Of a stretch of 64,000 nucleotides of DNA, positions 1-12,500 are shown in pieces. Each line of letters opens with the position of its first letter. Position 1 is the first letter of the stretch. The notes under the pieces are model-generated. The model ran no database searches, was not told where the DNA came from, and saw nothing but the letters and a program-made list of their open reading frames with translations. This stretch comes from Mesotaenium endlicherianum. Its lineage: Eukaryota; Streptophyta; Zygnematophyceae; Zygnematales; Mesotaeniaceae. The translations under genes were made by a program, and so were the position numbers. The stretch is from positions 6,128 to 70,127 of the forward strand of contig WELA01002985.1 in assembly GCA_009602735.1 (NCBI GenBank), written 5' to 3'.

Positions 1-2476
1 AAAGAAGAAGTATTCCAGATTTTCTTCAAAGAGGAGAGATGGAGATGGAGCCTTTCAAGTTCAGATTTCTCTTTTCTTATGGAGGAGAGTACTACGAAGT
101 ATATGGAGTTGAGAACTATGATGAAGACAAGCCTATGGTGTGGAAGAAGAAGCAAGGTATGAAGTTGGTGCAAGAGGGCTAGTGCAAGAAATGTCTCCCA
201 CTTGAAGCGTGTGTGCCATTAGTTGTGTGATGGCATAGTTAAGGGGCAGATTTTGGTGCATCTATGGAAGCTCTTCATGTGAAAGTAGAGCACCAAGGCA
301 AGCTGGGTTTAGTAGTAAGAAGTGTCATTGGGGTGACCAAGGCTAGAGTGCAATCAAGAAGCTAAGCATGTGGAAGGAGTTGCACAAAGAGAGTAGCCTA
401 TCCTCTAGTGCTTTAGTGCACGGGTCAAGTAAAGACCAAGGAGGAGTATGGTCAAGTGAGGATAGTAAAATAGGTGGAGGTAGATATGACCACAAGTAGC
501 TATCTTCAGCGCGCTAGCAAAGAAGCGACGCGGGAAGGTGAAGGTGAAGGAGAAGCGCTTGTTTTGGTGACCTTGGCCCGGTCATCTCACGAAGCAAGCA
601 TGCCTCCTAACAACCTTGGCGAGCGCGCATCGCTGGTGGAGCAAGTAGAGGTGTATGATCCCCTTGCTCATATATAGAGCAGAACCCCAATTGCTCAAAT
701 GGAGGAGCTCCTAGAAAGTGAGCTCAAGAGAAGCCCGCTTGCAAGACAAAGTGAGTGCGAGCACAAGATGAGGTGCAAGCACTAAGACTATGTGCGTATG
801 CCCAAGTTATGGAGTTCTTGGAGGTAATCCAGGTGTGTTTCTTGGAGCCTGGTGCAAAGGCTTACCTTCAAGGAGAAGCAGGAGTATGTGGGAGTGAGCA
901 TCTAGCCAAGGAGAAGACTATGATGGAGTTTGGTGCACCACGAGCGAGACTACGCGCTCATGCCTTGTGAAGATTATTATCGTCGCTTGATGGAGACTAC
1001 GACTTCATGGATATGGACCTATGAGGAGGAGACCAAGTGTTATGGGACTGATATGTCCTGCCTAAGATTGAGATATATGACAAAGACCTGGACATGAAGC
1101 TAGGAGAATCAGCCCCTATACAAGCAAGCACGAGAGAGGCGTAAAATCTGGACTTGGACACTCGAGTGGTAAGCGCCTTACCTTCATGATGAGGGGGGGG
1201 AGTGTTATAGTTGTTTATAGTGCTTGTAAGCAAGGTCAAACCAGTCCTATGAGTTCAGTTGTAACTAAGAGATGTGAAGTGGAAAGAAGTTTGAGAGCAA
1301 GAGCTTGGAAGATACTCAAATCTGTCTATGTTTGAGGGTTTTACGGGTAGGCGAGCGCGAGGTTTAAAGTTGGCAGATTTTGGCTACTTTTTGCCTACTT
1401 AGGAGAGAGTGGGTAATATTTTCACTAGAAGTCCTACATGATGTGGGAGGCCTAGTATGAGGCCTGCCTTGAGTCATAGTCAAGTTTCAGAATCAGGGGT
1501 TTAAGCATGTGCCATTTGTAGGCGCGGGAGCTTTATCCATGTTGCGCGCGTCTGCGTCCTACGAGCGTGCGGCACAAAGTGACGATCTCGTTTGAGTGTT
1601 AGACTTTGATTCAGATTCTGAAATTTTGTGGAGAGGTAGTCCTATGGGTTGAGATTCAGAAAAAGTAATTTTTTTTATAAAAATATTAATTTAAGTCCTG
1701 ACAGTGCCACATGGCGGTCTGCTGGACTGCCGTGCGAGCCACATGTGTGAGGCAAGGCGCAATCTGGTATCATGGTCTTAGGCTTGGAATCAGGAGAAAC
1801 GAAGCATACCAGTGAGTTTGAAGGGGAGATATTATGTAGATTACACAACTTTCAGGCTAAAAATGTCAAAAAAAGTCAGGGGGGTGCCACTTGGCGTCTT
1901 GAGAGGTCACCACGAGTCACGCACACGAGTGAGAGAGTGCAATACCTCTACAAGGAGTATGGCTTAGAGCTAGAGGTAGCTAAGGGTACCAGAAGGTTCA
2001 GGAACATAGTGGACTTAGGTTCATGATGTAATCTGGTCAAAATTATAAGAGCACCACGAGTAAGCCACATGGCGCGACGAGGAGCTGCCACTTGTCCAAG
2101 AGGGCGAAAAATGAGTATTTTGGCGATTTGGCGGACTATTATGCCTTGGATCCAGCTTTGGAGTATGTGGAGTTGATGGAGGGAGTATGTTACAGCCCTT
2201 ATGAAGATATTGGCCTATTCCAAGACGAAGGAGTTGAAGAGAAGATGCACTTGTGAAAGGAGACGCCATGTGTGGAGACAATGTATGCGATGGAACTTTC
2301 ACTAAGTGGAGCAAGTTTGGAGAAATGAGTATCAACCTGGAGCCTGTTCAAGACCTGCAACTTGTATAATATATGTGAACATGTGTTTTTCTAGCGTATA
2401 TGTGAGCTCGATCCCTCATATTACGTCACTTATGCTTAGTATGCGCCGAGGACGTCGCATCTTGAGAAGGGGGATG
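1..2476 (+). mobile_element. Decayed internal region of Ty3/gypsy-like retroelement(s)
   Basis: No intact frame remains. The stretch around 430-670 resembles the protease-to-RT linker of the better preserved element at 14533-20737: both contain a run reading roughly V-x-L-x-R-S-S-x-E-A-S-M-x-P-N followed by D-P-L-A. The right end (about 2440-2476) has the same layout as the end of that element, a GACGTCGCAT box, a purine tract and then an LTR beginning TGTAAGG. It is a heavily broken fossil truncated by the window edge; I cannot recognise RT or integrase in it. Confidence 0.6.
1203..1759 (+). repeat. Possible LTR of a second relic
   Basis: A run of eight G just before 1203 resembles a polypurine tract and is followed by TGTTATAG, an LTR-like start. 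Near 1760 the string TGGTATCATGG resembles a primer-binding site for initiator tRNA-Met. The right edge is a guess from that site; no second copy was found in the window. Confidence 0.3.
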
Positions 2477-3195
2477 ATGTAAGGTTATGAAAGTGTAGTT
2501 TGTTTCTTTCTAGTATTTTATATGCATAGAGTGTGATTTTAGAAGAACTTTGGCCATTATTTCAAGTCATTTGGACAAGTATTGAGATAGTTATGAATTT
2601 TGGAAGTTTTTAGTGAGTTTTTAATGTCACAGATTCTATTTAGTGACAAGGACAGGTCCAGTGACGAAAATTTCGGTTGGAGTCCAGAAAGTAGGACATT
2701 GAAACATGAGGGTTCCAGAAAGTACGTACAATTACGTAGAGTGCCAAAGTGATCGTGGAATTTCTAGAAACTCCGTGAGGAGTTAGTGGTTTGTGTAGTA
2801 GAATATTCTAGAGTGTGATTGTGTGCGTGTGAGTGTGCTAGCTTGTCCAACTAGGCAAGGTCACCTACATGGAAGGAGCCATAGGAGAAGGTTCTGGAGG
2901 TACTTTGCTAGAGAGGACACTTAAAGTTAAAGGATAAATTGGAAGCACAAGGAAGTAGAGGGGGGCTTATTCTATTCTAGTCTAACCTTCGTATCTTGTA
3001 CACGAGTTTTCTTAATAAAGTGAGTTCTTTTCAACTCCTCTCTCATGTAGCCCTCTAACTCTTGCAAGGGTGGCATACCACCAGGCCACTCCACCTTGTG
3101 TATGCAACTAGGAAAGGTCCTCGTGCACGCTTCCACTCGCGGGTGAGGGTGCGTGAGTGTGCATGGGCGCACTCCCCGCACCCTTCCCCCTTTCA
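2477..3195 (+). repeat. LTR, same family as the element at 14533-20737
   Basis: It starts TGTAAGGTTAT directly after a purine tract and ends CCCTTTCA, as do the 737- and 743-bp LTRs further right; its length (719 bp) fits. Similarity is clearest in the first 120 bases (AAAGTGTA, ATAGAGTGTGATTTT, TATTGAGA, TTATGAATTTTGGAAG) and falls off after that. It is probably the 3' LTR of the relic to its left. Confidence 0.6.
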
Positions 3196-3344
3196 CATGC
3201 CCTTTGACTAGTAAGGGTAACTCTTGCTACCAGTTACAACTTTCCAGACTCCAAACTAGGGTACTACTCTATTGATCACATAGGTCCTTCTCCTTGACAT
3301 GTACCTAGTCTTGAATATGGCTCATGCTCTTTTATCAGAGTGGT

Positions 3345-3640
3345 CAGCTGACTNGAGTGGTCAGCTGATTGTCGAAGAATGTGTCAGCAAGCTAATCTGA
3401 GTTGACTACAGCCTGCTGTCCTCGACAAAGTCATTACATTAAATACTAATAAAATACAGCAAATTAGTTAACTGTTGCATTCACTAAATTGATACATCTA
3501 ACAATACGCTGATTCATTACACTAGCTGTGTTGTTCTTTTGATGTATAGTGAATTAACCAAAAACACTATAAAGATTACTTGCAAGTAAGAATCTTTTAT
3601 TCAGTACTAATTTGTTAAGTTACTTTATCTCATTGACCAA
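3345..3640 (+). repeat. LTR-like relic, inverted partner at 7205-7430
   Basis: The stretch 3356-3540 matches the reverse complement of about 7225-7425 (shared words include GTCAGCTG, AAGAATGTGT, AGCAAGCT, CTGATTCATTA). Its right part (AACACTATAAAGATTACTTG, then TTATTCAGTACTAATTTG) resembles the end of the element-1 LTR. It looks like an old LTR of an element-1 relative. The N at 3354 sits between two copies of GAGTGGTCAGCTGA, so the left edge is uncertain. Confidence 0.45.
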
Positions 3641-3861
3641 GCGCAGTTCAGACAAACAAAAGATGCAATTTTGACTTAAAACCGTAATGAACGCAATTGT
3701 ATCCCTTTTTTTGTATGCGTAACACATGAAGACGCGATGACTCGCACCAAAAGGTCACGAGTTCCAAGCTTCTTGCATTGTTCTCTTCTCTTTGCTCCCT
3801 ATCGGCGCCACTGACCTACTAATAACATGAAATTATCGTCTCTTTCTAAGCAAGCTCATAG

Positions 3862-3863
<2 letters not shown>
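3641..3863. other. Non-coding gap, nothing recognised
   Basis: Short AT-rich stretch between the LTR-like relic and the GA microsatellite. No coding potential, RNA gene or repeat was recognised. Confidence 0.5.
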
Positions 3864-3935
<72 letters not shown>

Positions 3936-3936
3936 N

Positions 3937-3980
<44 letters not shown>
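3864..3980. repeat. GA/CT dinucleotide microsatellite containing an N
   Basis: About 58 GA units, with an N at 3936 marking a join inside the repeat, so its true length is unknown. Arg-Glu and Ser-Leu repeat frames across it are artefacts of the dinucleotide. Confidence 0.95.
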
Positions 3981-3983
<3 letters not shown>

Positions 3984-4571
3984 CGCAACGTAGGTTGTCG
4001 GCAGGCGATGGGCATCGTGCAAGGGCAAGGAAGTAAGAAGCTAAACCAATGAGCGAAACGTAGCACCAAGAACGAGAAAGAGCAATAGCGATTAGCAAGG
4101 TTATGGCCGAGAGAGAGAGGGCGTATTCTCGACTTATTCTGCATTCATGACGGGCATTACGAGCACCTACACTAGAAGTAAGGAAAACAAGAAGGCACAA
4201 TCGCTTTAAGTCACCACAAATGTAGAGAATATCATCACCCTCATGAAATTGAACATACAAAGCTAACACCAGAATGGTGTTAGCTTGCGGCCTAAGGAGT
4301 GTGCCCTCACAAACTATGTTTAGCTCCTACAAAGTGAAAGGAAATACTACCTACTACGGAAGATGCATCATTGCGTCATAACGCACAAATGAAAGTGTAC
4401 TCTAGTTACGAAAGGGTACAATGCGAAGGACGAACACAAACACGTACGACTCAAGTCAAAAGGTAACCCAACTTCTCCTCACCTCTTACTTTCCCTATCT
4501 TCTAGCGAACATGGGAGCACACCCGTCGGGATCGCTTATGGTACGTAATGGTCTCGCTGTAGCAGTACAAG
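3981..4571. other. Non-coding, nothing recognised
   Basis: Mixed-composition sequence with only short frames that lack coding character. No conserved motif, RNA gene or mobile-element signature was found. Confidence 0.5.
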
Positions 4572-5015
4572 TTCCTCGAGGTACTTAGATTGCGCGCCAA
4601 TTGTACTTATACAATCTAAACCGACACTTCCGACCGCATCCGCGACGTGTTGCATGCGCTGCAACCGGCCACGTGGCAGATTGTTACACTCCTTCCCCCT
4701 ACAAGTGTGCACGTCTCGGCACTTATGCCGCGGCGGAGCGAGGGACATTGTTTTGGGATAGTGTCCTTTTTTTGTACAATCCAAAGATCGACGTACGGCC
4801 CATCGATGAGTTTTGCACCTCGCGGAATTTGAATCCTCGTCTCCTGCAAACAATTGCGTGTGTTCGCGCTCCGATACCATTGATACGAACAAAGAGGTAA
4901 CTCGAGGTACTCAGATCGCTCACCAATTGTACTTAACAATTGAAATTGACACTTCCGGCCGCATCTGCAACGTGTCGCACGCGCCGCAACCGGCCACGTG
5001 GCGGATCGTTAAACT
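4572..5015. repeat. Spaced direct repeats of about 120 bp
   Basis: Copies at about 4572-4690 and 4899-5015 share CTCGAGGTACT, CCAATTGTACTTA, GACACTTCC, GCAACCGGCCACGTGGC and flanking sequence in the same order, at roughly 80-85% identity by eye. Both hold a GCCACGTGGC palindrome with a CACGTG core. The segment between them is non-coding. Confidence 0.65.
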
Positions 5016-5092
5016 AGCCATGGACAGTAGGGGATCCTACTGGGTACTCGCGCCGACCCTGCAGGCGAGCAAACCTGAGGGTCGTCCCCCAT

Positions 5093-5450
5093 ACGTGTGG
5101 GCGGCAACACCACGTGTGGAGGTAGAGAAAGAGCGCGTGATCTGGGGGGAGCCTCATAGCTGCTCAACAGCAGATCCTCCTAAGCAGAATATGGGTCCCA
5201 GTGTTCACCACCACTGCCCACAGTCTAGAACCTCCTCACCTACCACTCTAACCCGACTAATCATTAAGACCACGTGTAGGCGGTAACACCACGTGTGGAG
5301 GTAGAGAAAGAGCGCGTGATCTGGGGGGAGCCTCACAGCTGCTCAACAGCAGATCCTCCTGAGCAGACTATGGGTCCCAGTGTTCACCACCACTGCCCAC
5401 AGTCTAGACCCTCCTCACCTACCACCCTAACCCAAGTAATTACTAAGACC
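5093..5450. repeat. Tandem duplication, two 179-bp units
   Basis: Units 5093-5271 and 5272-5450 start ACGTGTGGGCGG and ACGTGTAGGCGG and agree along their whole length with about ten differences (near 95%). Both contain CACCACGTGTGGAGG and AGAGCGCGTGATCTGGGG. No function is apparent. Confidence 0.9.
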
Positions 5451-5519
5451 TGACATTGACTCTCCACCCTCTTATCCTACTACTAGACATTAAACGTACT
5501 CGACAAGGACGTGCATGAC

Positions 5520-5522
<3 letters not shown>

Positions 5523-5598
<76 letters not shown>

Positions 5599-5615
5599 NG
5601 GACGTGCATGACAAA

Positions 5616-5652
<37 letters not shown>

Positions 5653-5692
5653 GAGAGAGGGAGAGAGAGAGAGGGAGAGAGAGAGAGAGAGA
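5523..5692. repeat. GA microsatellite with an N and repeated flank
   Basis: A GA tract broken by an N at 5599. The unique stretch GGACGTGCATGACAAAAG occurs both before the tract and straight after the N, as expected if two overlapping contig ends were abutted rather than merged. Confidence 0.9.
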
Positions 5693-7204
5693 GTGGTGTC
5701 CTTTCGATACATTCCTAGTTGTAGTTTGTAATATACGGATATGCCTTACATATTTGTGCGTATTGCCCATGCGTGTTATACGTAGTTACCAAAATAATAC
5801 CTTGCAATTTGGCGTAATACGTGAGTGTCAGCGATTTAAAGTGGTTATGAATCGGTTATAGATAGGACAATTACTTTACACAAGCTTTATGGCGTACGAC
5901 TTTATAACATTACATTTTGTAGTGTGCGGGCAAAAGATATTCTACAGGCGAATCTCAAAATAGGGATACACCAATTGAGAGTATCTATTCATTTATGAAA
6001 CTAATATTTTTACAAGCTAAGGCATAATGTAGACTGTGCATTTTCTTAATAAAATTACTAAGTATGTTCACAGAAACATGTAATTTATTGAAAGAACTTC
6101 TCAAAGTAATGACTAGGAACGTAACCTAATGGAAATGGTGAACGTTACAACGCGGATTTCATGTTTGTACATGCATAGTGGCTTCCATGGGATGGTTGGA
6201 TGTCCGCTCAATGAATCTTGTACAGTTTGTCCCCGCCCTCACATATACACGCATTTAAGCGCTCTTATACGCACTCTCACAAAAGAGCTCTCGCACGCTC
6301 CTCGTGAATGCATATATGTGCAACGAAATGACCATGCACACGTCGCTCAACTGTAGGCTGAGCTTCACGACATATGTACACTCATATGCAAACTCGTCAT
6401 GCTTGCATGCAAATACGCGAGTGAGTACGCATGCATGAATGCACATCGTCATGTGTGCATAAACACCATTTCATACGCACATAAGATGTATGGGAATACA
6501 TCTTCACTCCCCCACATGAGCACGTCCAAGATTTTGTGTGGGCCCATTGTCCACGCACGCTTATCAGCACGCTTGCCGAATCAACCAGGTGCACCGACTT
6601 GTATAGCGCTCCCGTGGGAGCTGGCGGGTTACCTCGGCGACGGTGCCAGCAAGTTAACACGCTTGCATGCAAACGCATGTCAACGGCGTCTCGATTACTT
6701 CTTTGGAATTTTCGTGTCACGTGTCATGTTGGGAGCGGTTTGCCTCTGACAATGTTTGTCCCCGGGCGCAGCGCGAACGAAACCTGCCGGCGGCCTGGAT
6801 CGGCTTGGATCAGCCTGGATCCTGTTTTGGATCGTCCCGTACACGTGGGCGATAGATCGTATGGCAATTTGGGCTCAAACATGTGAATGGCTCGCGCTCT
6901 CGTACATGCATATTGTATGAAATTTTGTGACATTCAATCAGGTCTTGTGGTGTGCTTGAAAGGGGCAAAGTGCCCTACTCTCTCCCCTATTTTAAGATCT
7001 TGTTCTTTTGCTGATGAGCTTGAAGAGACTTATGGGCAGCACGTTGGTAAACTGACTTCTCCTCATATTCTCCTCTCATATTCGGAACCTGACTGTTCTC
7101 GATATATTTGCTTGTTGTTCCTGCTATGCGATCTTTTACATCCCCAAATTAGACAGCCCCCTTCCCCTCCCGTTCACACACACACGATGAAGAGACTGTG
7201 CGTG
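5693..7204. other. Non-coding, nothing recognised
   Basis: AT-rich at first, then more balanced with alternating purine-pyrimidine words (GCATGC, ACGCAC, CACACA) from about 6240 and in a CA-rich patch near 7165. Frames of up to about 118 codons exist on both strands, but none has a recognisable motif or consistent composition. Confidence 0.5.
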
Positions 7205-7430
7205 AGTGTGTACGTAGTTATAATGAATCAGTATATTGGATGACATAATATTCATTTAAATAATATAGTTAAATAAGTTCAGCCTGCTGAACTCTAGTTA
7301 ATGATCAGTCTTCTGGACTTTATATTTAATATCAGTTTAATGACTCGGCTTGAAATAGCAGGTTGAGGTCACCTTAAGTCAGCTTGCTAACACATTCTTT
7401 GACAGCCAGCTGACTTCCGTACTCGGTAGC
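7205..7430 (-). repeat. Inverted copy of the LTR-like relic at 3345-3640
   Basis: Its reverse complement aligns with 3356-3540 through several shared 8-10 base words at roughly 65-70% identity by eye. It ends where the 5' LTR of Ty3 element 1 begins, so element 1 probably inserted into or beside it. Confidence 0.45.
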
Positions 7431-7439
7431 AGCGAACTG

Positions 7440-7940
7440 CCTCGATATGCATCTAAGTGTGGTATGCTAGATGAATGGGCAGATGACATCCCTATGATGG
7501 ATGGCGATTCGGGATGATGGGAGATGGTGGTGGATTTGGTTAACCGAGGTCCTACCAACGTGGTTAACTCCCGGGTAGGCGGTGCCATCGCACTGACCGT
7601 TGAACAGTAAACTCATTCCATGTACATATGCTAGGCATTGCTCTCGAGTTCGGCATTCGGAAACGAGGCCAACTCTCTTGTACAGCTTACTGAGAGAGAT
7701 CTGAATCCAAGGCGAGAAGCCATTGATACGCACTGTCTTCTAACCTTGCTTATGTATGAGTTTACTGATTTGCATTATTGATGCTAGTTTACTCTCATTT
7801 GACTGACGAGTATTATTCACTGCTAGTGCGCTGTCCTTTTGCCGTTAAAACAGTTAACGAAAAGTACCATTAAGACTACTCGTTGATATAAAGATCTTTA
7901 TTAATTGTTAATCGCCTATTTGGTAAGTCGATTCATTTCA
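7440..7940 (+). repeat. 5' LTR of Ty3 element 1
   Basis: The stretch 7530-7940 matches 13393-13804 and ends CGATTCATTTCA, followed by the primer-binding site. The first 90 bases do not match the 3' LTR well, so the left edge is approximate. Confidence 0.8.
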
Positions 7941-7974
7941 GTGGTATCGGAGCAGTTATCACAGTCTTCTTTGT

Positions 7975-9452
7975 ATGGTAAGGACAAGGTCTCAAACTAG
8001 CAACTCCCGAGACATGGAGAACCAGGATAACGAGAATGTCGAAAACCAGGCGGAAAGCTATGTAGCGGGAACCCGTACCTATTCGGAAGCAGTAGCAGAT
8101 ACTGCAGCTAGAGAGGCTGCAAATGAGGCAGCTGCTATTGCCGCAGTCGCAGCACAGCAAGCTCAGGAGGAGAGAGCCAGATTAGAAGCTTAACAAATAG
8201 CAAAGGCCGCTGAAGATACAGAAGGAGGGAAGGACAGCCAGCTGACGAGCGCACTGTTGAAGAACTTATGGCATCAAGGGCCAATGTTGTGAACCCACCT
8301 CCTGCTGTACAACTCAATGTACCCCTAGGTCAAATACGTGACCGGCTGAATGCGGCAGGAATTGCTGCTGCAGGAGCGAGAGGGATTGTTGAGGACATTA
8401 CTCAGCGAGTAGATGCCACTGTTGCTGCTGCATTTGCTAATCTACCACCCCAGAGTGTAGACTTGGGGGCATTGTTCGTTCAAATGCAGTTGCAAATGGC
8501 GACCATGTATCAGTCCCAACAGGAGGACAAAAGAATCATAATGTCTCTACTGCGGGACAGAGACCATCTGGGGTCTCAAACCACTAGTGGTGGAGGCCGA
8601 GGGCCTAGTAAGCCCAAGCCAAAACCTCCCCAGGACTATGATCCTGAGGGAAACAAAAAATATTACCTGATCAAGTTTCTCGCGGATGTTGAGCAGTGGC
8701 TGGAGAACTACCCAGAACTGCAAGATTACGAGAAGGTCAGGCACACCGGTGCGCTACTGAAAGGCAGTGCCGCAGACTGGTGGCTTTACTGGAAGGAAGA
8801 GCGTAAGGCTCGGCAACTCGGTGACCCTACGTGGGTAGAGTTTGTCGAGAAGTTGCATGAGAAGTTTGATGTCATCAACCAGCAGGAGAAAGCTATCTAT
8901 GCGATGATCTCCCTGACACTGAAGCAGACCACTTCAGTTGCTGAGTTTGCTCAAAAGTTCCAAGAGAACATGATGAAGCAGCCTGATTTGCCAGAACGGT
9001 ATAGGATAGCATACTTCAGGTATGGCTTGAAATCCGAGGTCTCTGGTCATTTTGCTGAGAAAAAGTATGAGAAACTGGCTGACTTGATCCAGGATGCTGA
9101 CGCCTGGGATCAGCAGCAGTTCAATCACAAGCGCCAGAGTAACGCTTTGGTGTCTAAGATTGTCAAAAAGCCCCACGGTTCCTACAATGCAGTTGAAGGA
9201 GACCAGGCTGAGGATAATCAGGGTGATGAATATGAGTATGAGTACAATGCTATTCAGTCTAGAGGTAGAGGTGGTCCCTCTCGAGGTGGCTATGGAAGGG
9301 GTGGTGGTAGGACTAAGCCGAGACCAGCCTCAGCAAAATCTACTTGCTACCATTGTCAGCAGAAAGGCCACTACAGAGAACAGTGTCCGGTCAAGCACCT
9401 GCCTAAGGTCGAGAGAAAAGACCAGCCTTTAAATGACAACAACAGTCAGTAA
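7975..9452 (+). pseudogene. gag region of Ty3 element 1
   Basis: The structural polyprotein region of the element. It opens with an Ala/Glu-rich N-terminal part, then a capsid-like retrotrans_gag domain (about 8640-9100, with W-L-E-N-Y, A-A-D-W-W and a later Q-K-F-Q-E-N), an RGG/Gly-rich basic stretch near 9260-9320, and one CCHC zinc knuckle near 9349-9390 (C-Y-H-C-x4-G-H-Y-x4-C) expected to bind RNA. Treated as a fossil part of the element, not as a host gene. Confidence 0.88.
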
Positions 9453-9520
9453 TCCAATCTACTGACTGTGAGGATGTTAGAGATAGTGAGTCGTCACTAG
9501 CTGCCCTCGTAGCAGGTATT

Positions 9521-12500
9521 ATGGGTCCTGCTGAACTGGATTCACTATGCATGCCTGACAACCAGATAAAGGAGACCATCAGCAATATAGACGTCCAGAG
9601 AGTGCACACTTTGGATGCTCTTGTTCCACCTGATGTCCAACATTTCTTTGCTACGTCAGGAGAACAATGCGAAAGTCAGGAAAAGACAGTCCCCCCTATC
9701 CTACTGCATTGCATGATTGCAGGTAGGAAGGTGAGGGCATTTGTTGACGGAGGGGCGTCACATACTTTTATCCACAAGGACTTAGTTAAGCGGCTAAGGC
9801 TGCCTACTGTCACCCAAGGGAATAGAAAAATATTCCTTGGAGATGCCTCAAGTATGCCGGGAGGAGTTATAACCAAGCCTATTGAGGTCCAGTTAGGTTC
9901 TGGCATTGCAGTTCTAACTGAAACGCTTACGTTTGAGGTACTCAACACTGGCTTTTATGATCTCGTGCTAGGCAGGTCCTGGCTTAATAGACATCAAGCT
10001 GAAGTGTGTTGGAGCAGAGGTACAGTTAAAGTGAGAGGAGCCAGTGATGGGCAGACTGACTTGGCACCCACCAGTGCTCTTCCTCTTGTCCTGTGTGGAT
10101 GGCAAATGAAGGAAAAGAAGAGGCTTCCAGAAGGACGAAAGTTGCTGAATGCAATGGAGTTCGTCGAAAGCTGGAACCAGAGGGAAGACAGAATGTTCTG
10201 TCTGCTGCTAAGAGAGGTACCTCCTCAACCTGAAGAAGTGGTTGAGAAAAAGGTAAGCCCTCCGGAGCACCATACTGCTGCAAAAATTGTTGCTCAGTAC
10301 ACGGATGTATTTAATATGCTTCCAGGGTTACCCCCTAAGAGGGAAGTAGATCATAGGATTGTTTTATTACCTGGGAGCCAGCCACCTTGGCAACGCACGT
10401 ATGGCTTGTCTTATGAGGAGAGCGAGGAGTTGAAAACACAGATTGAAGAGCTTGAGGAAAATGGTTATATTCCTCCCTGTAAATCACATTACGGCGCACC
10501 CATCCTATTTGTTAAGAAAAAGGATGGCAGTATGCGGATGTGTGTGGATTACAGAGCCCAGACAGAATTACAGTAAAGAACAAGTATGCTTTACCCAAGA
10601 TCGAGGACTTGCTTGATACCCTGTCTGGTGCTAAGGTGTTCAGTAAGATGGATCTCAAGAGTGGTTATCATCAAATTAGAATTGCTGAGGGGGATGAACA
10701 CAAGACTGCTTTCCGCACACGTTATGGACACTATGAGTTCAACGTGATGCCATTTGGACTGACTAATGCTCCTGCCACCTTCATGGGTGCTATGAATGAC
10801 ATTTTCAGACCTTATTTGGATAAGTTTGTGCAAGTTTTCCTGGATGATATTTTAATTTTCTCTAAAGATGAAGCTCAGCACGCTGAACACTTAAAGACAG
10901 TCCTGGACACTCTAAGAACGAATCACTTATATGCTAAAATGAGCAAGTGTGATTTCTTTAAAGACAGTATTGAATTCTTAGGCCACATTGTCCGTAAAAA
11001 GGGCATCAGCGTGGATCCTAAGAAAGTCCAGACCATAAGGGACTGGCCAGTACCACAGTTTGTCTCTGAAGTTAGATCCTTCCTCGGGTTCGCTAACTAC
11101 TATAGGAGATTTATTGAGAATTATTCCACAGAGGCCAGTAGACTGACTGACCTTACTAAGAAAGACATAGGGTATGTGTGGGGGAAAGAGCAGCAGGCTG
11201 CCTTCCAGACCCTTAAAGATGCCCTTTGTTCTGCCCCAGTGCTAGCCGTGTGTGACCCCAGCAAACCGGTGCAGGTGGTTACTGATGCCACTGACTTTGC
11301 CATGGGTGCTATTTTGTTGCAGCCTGCTGACAAAACCACAAAGGATGGTAAGGTACGGCAGGAGTGGCATCCTGTGTTGTATGAGTCTATGAAATTTAAT
11401 CCAGCGGAGATTAATTAGTCAGTGCATGATAAAGAGCTGCTAGCTATCATTCATGTACTCAAACAGTGGAGGGCATACTTACATGGTAAAGCTTTTAAGG
11501 TGATTACAGATCATCTAGCTCTGACTCACTTTCAGAAGAAGTCCAAGCTGTTGAGGAGGGAGAACCGCTGGAGCAAGATGCTGGAGCAGTTCCAAGTCCA
11601 GATCAACTACAAATCAGGGAAGTTGAATCCTGCTAATGCACTCTCTAGAAGACCTGACTTGCAAGAAAGGAACTTTAGTCAGCATGCTGTAGATAAAGTC
11701 CTGTGTGCACTCACTTCACTAAAGGTGAAAAAGTCCTTCCTTGAACAACTTAGGAAAGCCTACCTTTCTGACCCAACATTTGAGCCCAGCCCCACTACTG
11801 GTATGTGTCGTGCTACTGCACTCGGGTAAAAGCTCAAGGGAGGGGTCTGGGTGACTGAAACCACTTCAGGCAGGCTGAAGCTGGTCCTTCCTAATAACTT
11901 GGAAATAAGGTCTCTCTTACTGAGTCAAGCGCATGACAGTCTCCTGGGTGGACATTTGGGGCAGGCCAAAACTGTTGGCAAACTGGCAAAACATTATCAT
12001 TGGGAGGGGTTACCCCGGGAGGTCTTGAAATATGTCAAGTCCTGTGACCAGTGTCAGAGAAATAAGTCTCGGCACACACCACCCGGAGGTCTCTTGCAAC
12101 CGCTGCCCATCCCAGCTGGACGCTGGGAAACTATATCCGTGGACTGGGTGGTCTCACTACCAAGAACTGCCAATGGGCATGATTCAATACTGGTAGTCGT
12201 GGATAAACTGACAAAAATGGTCATTTTTATCCCCACAACTGTCAAAGTGACTGCACTCGAAACAGCGAGACAGTTCTACAACCATGTAGTATGCCAAGAT
12301 GGGCTCCCTTCTAATATCATCTCAGACAGAGACTCAAAATTCACCTCTAAGTTCTGGGAAGCTTTAATGGGGTTAGTGGGAGTCAAACAGCTGCTCAGCA
12401 CAGGAAACCACCCTCAGACTGATGGGCAGACTGAAAGAGCTAACCGAGTTCTGCAGGAGGTGCTGAGAGCATATATTAACCAAAAACAAGATAATTGGGA

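Noticed and set aside
997-1239. Small minus-strand frames in the first 3 kb as genes (also 2021-2335 and 2972-3196)
   Set aside because: They lie in decayed retroelement and LTR sequence and have no recognisable motif.
3827-4270. Arg-Glu or Ser-Leu repeat proteins across the GA tracts (also at 5443-5861)
   Set aside because: They are translations of a dinucleotide repeat that contains an N; no coding evidence exists.
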